Positions 59,209 through 64,000 of a DNA stretch of 64,000 nt are shown here, piece after piece. A program made the position numbers and the translations under genes. The notes under the pieces are model-generated. The model saw only the letters and a program-made list of their open reading frames with translations. It was not told the DNA's origin and did not search any database. The stretch comes from Nereocystis luetkeana. Lineage: Eukaryota > Sar > Phaeophyceae > Laminariales > Laminariaceae. The DNA lies in contig JARUPZ010000017.1 in NCBI GenBank assembly GCA_031213475.1, forward strand, positions 5,741,548-5,805,547, given 5' to 3'. Every line of letters starts with the position of its first letter. Positions within the stretch are counted from its first letter, which is position 1.

Positions 59209-59919
59209 CTGCGACGGTCACACAATGGAGGGTGAGTTCGACGTGCTTCGTGCTGTCGGTAGAGGTTCGGCCAAGACCGACGGTTTCATGCCGTTTGCCG
59301 CACACAGGGGATGATAGTAATCACCAACACCACATGGGTCGCTTTTGTGCATGCTTGGCAGGAAAGCTCATCCGAACGTATTCGTGGGTGTAGCCAGTAG
59401 GGAGTAACTCGTTCCTCGACAACGTTGTACCTCTCAAGACAACCGCTACACTCTGGAACGACCCTCAACGATAGCAGCGAGGCCCCTGCACACGAAACAA
59501 ATGGTACGCCGACGCATCGGCCGAAAACGTAGACCGCGGCCCCGCCCCCCGCACCCCGTTTCGGTAAGCGTCTTGAGTTCCAACGGTCTCTTGCATCCGA
59601 GGCGCAGTCCCGATGGATACTCGTAGAGTTCCAGAAACCGTACCTCTATGACACCGGTGCTACGGCAGAGGGATGTAGCACCTATCTTGTACCTGGTACA
59701 TGATTTGAGACCCTTAGCTAGTCTTCACGAGTACCACCGCTGATAAACAGCACCATTGGGCTAGGGTCTCCCCAGCGCTAAATCGTTTCCAGAGCTAAGT
59801 TCACATTATCACCGTACGAATCAGCCTGACTGCGGTTCAGGCACTTGCCTGCTCTCTCTGGTATCATACACCAGCCGCAACCCAATCAACATCAACATTG
59901 TATAGAACTGCTTACAGAT
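59209..59919. other. Gene 2 upstream flank
   Basis: The expected location of the 5' exon and promoter. Similarity to the gene 1 flank (4,128 to about 4,650) persists, for example GAACGACCCTCAACGA in both, but no start exon is evident. Confidence 0.45.
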
Positions 59920-61000
59920 ATATCACTCTCTGAGCGTGCTGGGTTGGTACATCCCTGGCCTCCAACAACTCTCACTTGGACAACGCCTCCTTCAACTACT
60001 TGCGGGGCCTTTCCGGCGGTTCTTTGTTGTTTACCCATTCTTAGGCACTTTCCTTCCATTTTTCCTTTGTTCTTCTTTCGTTTTCGTGTGCGTTCGCGTA
60101 CTCGGAGCACGGCACCGCGGGCGAGCCCCGCGCCGTCGCGGGTGTCAGCGGGTGCTGGCGGGTAGAGAGGGATTGCAAGGAGCGCTGTCGCCGCTTTCGT
60201 GCCTAGGAGTCGCGTGTGCCTCGAGACACGAGGGAAGCTTGAATGGGCTATGTCTGGCCTCCATTTGTGGAATGGGATAAAGTGCGTCGGAGTCTATAAA
60301 GGTCGTTCAATATTGCAAGATAACACTTAAGCAGTGCTTATTTTTGCGACCAAGCTGAAGTTCACGGAGAGAGCTACGCAGTCTGAGTACCAACATTGTC
60401 GAGCTGGCGAACGAGTACCACGATTAGCACCGAGCTTAAAGTGAGACGAGTGACAGGACTCACAACAGTGGCAGAGAGGGACGAAAGCTTTACCCGGACC
60501 TAATCGATGGCGAAGTAAGTGGTCGCGTAACGGGCGGGCGTTGTACGAGGCTGAGATAGAAGCTCTGCTGTTCGAATCTTTTTTTTGGCCCGTGCAAGGT
60601 GATCCAATCAGGCTGAAATGATTGCATGAGAGGGGACTGGGAATTTTTTTCCTTTCTGAAATTCCGGTTGCTTCATTTTCATTGTTTTTGCGGTGCAGTA
60701 TACCTGGTATCAAAAAAGAAAAGAAGTACCCTACCTGGGGTATGTACGTACGTACGGCATCTGAGCTAGCGCAGCGAGCGCAACCGCCCGCGACGCGAAG
60801 CGTATGTGGTGTCCGAGTTGTTTTCTCCTGAATCATGGCGGTGGGACTCTTAGCATTTTCAAGTCGCCAGTTTGCAACTACAATCATCATGAAAACAATA
60901 TACCTGGTACAATCTTGGACCTTTGTCCGCTTCGGACAATTTGATGGATTTTGAGCGTAGCGGGCGGCGCAGGCCGCCCGCGGAGCGAAGCGTCTTGACT
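59920..61000. repeat. Dispersed repeat R2, copy 2
   Basis: Matches 25,480-27,000 but without the block that carries telomeric repeats. The GC palindrome GGGCGGCGCAGGCCGCCC lies near 60,962. Confidence 0.6.
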
Positions 61001-62035
61001 ACAATATTTATATATGCACAGACAGGTGTGCTGTATATACTGAATATATATGCCACGTGGATATTATGCTTGGTATCATGCTGCAAGAATGAGGAGGATT
61101 ACCTGACGGCTTATTCAAGAATAATAGGTGCGTATTACTGCTGCTATTAAATCCAGACTTACAAACAAGGAGTATACACGGTTTTCGAGTTTCACATTTC
61201 CCTGTATATATATCCGTGACTTTGCTTCTCATTGAGCGGTGCGTGTAGTGTCTTGTCCTCCTGTACTGCATGACCAGTATCTCTTTTTTCTGCTTGAACT
61301 ATCGTACGTACAGACCAGCACCAGAAAATATATATGTATGTCGACAATTTCACTCTACTTTTACTTACTCTCAGCTAACTCGTATACCTGGTACTCCTGT
61401 ACAAGGTATAATATCTGCACTCCCCTCAGCAGCCTGCTATTAATAATTATGGGTAGGCGGGTAGGCGGTGGTCACTTGTTGATTGACAGAAGTGTCCGCC
61501 CTTGCCCCCGCCGGCACCTGCCTCAATTTATGTCGCTCATAGGGGTCAGCCCACCCACCACTCATCAGAACACCATCGTTTTTTGCCGACTCGCGCTCCA
61601 CTACTCGTACGAGTATGAGCGAGCGTAGATACAAGCTGGTTCCAGCAATAATAGACGGAACAGGTTTTCTTCAAAACCTTTTGGCCCTGTGGTATTTGAT
61701 AGTCGGAACTCGAAAATTAGGCAGGCTTGTTCTTCATGGCAATACGATCAACAAACAGCAAACAACAACCTGGGCAATTGTTTCCCTTATTTTTTCGGTG
61801 ATGATTCACTTACTTCGTGAAATTTTAAAGGTGTCGATCTCGTTTATTGGAAACTTTCATCCAAAAGAATGACCCAGACTGACCCGCGATGAAAAGAAAG
61901 AAAGAAGAGGAACATCTCGTAGTTTGGTGTCGACGTTTTCGATCGAACCCTGCATGAAGATTAAACTACCTGTAACAGGTATGGATTATACTTGAGGCCA
62001 CCTGATTTCCTGAGGAATAACGCCTCCCGATGTAA
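61001..62035. other. Unassigned AT-rich stretch
   Basis: No gene or repeat is supported between repeat R2 and the first family 1 MITE. Confidence 0.4.
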
Positions 62036-62143
62036 TATTACGGGGGACCATAGTTAATAGGACCTGTGGTATACATAAAAACCTATACATTTAATGATTT
62101 TTACTAACAATATTTGGTCTTATTAACTACGGTTCCCCGTAAC
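62036..62143. mobile_element. Palindromic MITE family 1, copy 1
   Basis: About 108 bp with terminal inverted repeats TATTACGGGGGACCATAGTT and AACTACGGTTCCCCGTAA. It is the most diverged of three copies. Confidence 0.78.
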
Positions 62144-62253
62144 AGGAACAATTGTTCCCATACATCATGCGAACTATATCCCATGCACCAAATAAATGCA
62201 GCTTCGCCGACGATATGGTCCCCTTGTTGGTGCGGTCACGTGGATATGTTTAC

Positions 62254-62548
<295 letters not shown>

Positions 62549-63211
62549 GTAGGGGTTTCAGTGTATCCGTTATTTTATAGCCCGAAGGTGCAATTTTATG
62601 CTGTTAACAGTAGCTGGAGCCAGCTTGCAGCACTTTCGGCGGTCAAAGGACACTTCGCACACTTGGGAAACATCCACACAGAAACAAGACGGATGCACCA
62701 GACCAGTTTCGAACCCCACCCCAACCTCCAGCGGAGTGAACGACTCCCGCACACAACGTGTACCGTAACCCCCTCGCCCCATAGGACTCGTCGTACATTA
62801 CTTCAGTGCAACCCCCCCTTACGCGCTCCCTGACCAATCAATGCCACGGTAGGTTGGTGCCTTATTCTCTGTGAACTTCTCGCATGATAAGCTCCCTATC
62901 TCACTCGAAATATTACTTCGAAGGAGTGCGCCCAACTCGGCCGAGTTCTACATGCGCTACTACTTACTATTCCCAAAACAACGTGTGCTACAGCAGTAGT
63001 ACCACAATACTAATAATCGGTACTACTACTGTAAATAGTTGCTCACTTGAGGACTCCAGGAGCTCAACCGGGTCAGCAAAATTTAATGTTGCCTCAGAAG
63101 GCAGAAAAAAAGTGTAACCCCTACCACCACGGAATGAGTGCATTTTTATTTACTACCATGGTACCTGGTGCGCATTTTGAGACGTGCATATTACAATACC
63201 TGGTACATTAT

Positions 63212-63318
63212 TATTACGGGGGGCCATAGTTAACAGGACCAAATATTGTTAGTAAAAATGGTTAAACATACAGGTCTTATCCCTACCATAGGTCCTGTTA
63301 ACTATGGTCCCCCGTAGT
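63212..63318. mobile_element. Palindromic MITE family 1, copy 2
   Basis: About 107 bp, with ends TATTACGGGGGGCCATAGTT and AACTATGGTCCCCCGTA. Nearly identical in its left half to copy 3. Confidence 0.85.
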
Positions 63319-63357
63319 AGTGGCCGTCTTTGTCGTGGCACAGATACGCATTATTAA

Positions 63358-63466
63358 TATTACGGGGGGCCATAGTTAACAGGACCAAATATTGTTAGTA
63401 AAAATGGTTGAACATATATTTTTCCATGTATACCACAGATCCTGTTAACTATGGTCCCCCGTAATA
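63358..63466. mobile_element. Palindromic MITE family 1, copy 3
   Basis: About 109 bp, with perfect outer ends TATTACGGGGG and CCCCCGTAATA. Same orientation as copy 2, 39 bp away. Confidence 0.87.
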
Positions 63467-64000
63467 GTGGCAAATGTCATGGCAGTCCCATCCAAGGCCA
63501 TCCATATGTCGCAGTGCCTTGTTCAAAGCCCACATTACATGTACATTGTGTGGCAGTGTGACAGCTGCTAGGGTCAGAACGGGGTGGGTCATTGTCACGG
63601 CACCACCTGCCATGGATAAACCAGACAACCACGCATCCGTTTTGGTTGGTGTACACCCGAATACTTTTTTACTGCTGCAGCGGTGTTTGCCTGTTTTTCG
63701 CCGCCTTTGATTATCTCCTTCAACCTTCTTGTGCAAAACGAAGGCCCTCCAAACCCACCCGCCGCGCATAATCTCCTCTTGCCACATGGTGGCGTTTAGT
63801 TGGTCTCTACTGCCGCTCTGCTTCTAGTCAGGCTGTGCACTCCACATGGACACTGGGCGTTGATAATTTTTCCTCTCCCCTACGTATCATGTTAGAATGC
63901 CTCTAAAACATGTGGAAACCCAGTCTAAGCTAAAAACACGCAACGTGTTGTGGATGACCACGGCCTAAGCTCAACAAGCGGCAGAGTGGAGGAGACCAGA

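Larger units (their letters stand above)
62620..63790. repeat. Dispersed repeat R1, copy 2, with two MITEs inside
   Basis: Matches 16,580-17,510 on both sides of a segment of about 0.3 kb that contains MITE copies at 63,212 and 63,358. It has no coding capacity. The last 210 bp of the window show nothing further. Confidence 0.6.

Overview
The window is eukaryotic nuclear DNA, most likely from a stramenopile and probably a brown alga. The signs are: a split host gene with GT-AG introns of roughly 0.25-1.0 kb; vertebrate-type TTAGGG interstitial telomere repeats; an algal-style mix of RTE-like LINEs, tRNA-headed SINEs, small palindromic elements and a Ty1/copia element; and a receptor kinase with a beta-propeller ectodomain, a combination I recall from brown algae but cannot check here. 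There are no bacterial operons, no CRISPR array and no rRNA.

Host genes. All clear host coding sequence is on the minus strand and belongs to two paralogous genes. Gene 2 (59,208 down to 46,694) can be read exon by exon. It has eight exons that each hold one SBBP-type propeller blade or part of one, then a Pro/Ser/Thr-rich stalk, one transmembrane helix, a helical cytoplasmic module and a complete TKL-type kinase domain. All internal introns are phase 0, and almost every exon is a multiple of three. Gene 2 nevertheless carries several inactivating lesions, so it looks like a pseudogene or a dying paralogue. Gene 1 (4,127 down to 32, continuing off the left edge) is its paralogue. Its six visible blade exons match the gene 2 exons one for one in order and nearly always in length, and all are open with good splice sites. 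Introns are also recognisably related, so this is a segmental duplication.

Mobile elements. The 8.4-32 kb stretch is a graveyard of RTE-like LINEs: two nearly identical recent copies at 11.6-14.4 and 20.7-24.6 kb, older copies at 8.4-9.4 and 29.0-32.0 kb, and several detached 3' ends, many nested inside one another. It also holds seven copies of a tRNA-headed SINE (10.4-16.5 and 27.4-28.5 kb), two families of near-palindromic MITE-like elements, and other dispersed repeats. A copia element at 35,220-41,970 has LTRs that look identical and a 5-bp target duplication. A (AGT)n array of about 295 bp lies at 62.25-62.55 kb.

Layout: 1-4.7 kb gene 1; 4.7-8.4 kb unassigned; 8.4-32 kb LINE/SINE cluster; 32-35.2 kb minisatellite and unassigned DNA; 35.2-42 kb copia; 42-46.7 kb unassigned with one possible terminal exon; 46.7-59.2 kb gene 2; 59.9-64 kb dispersed repeats, MITEs and microsatellite.
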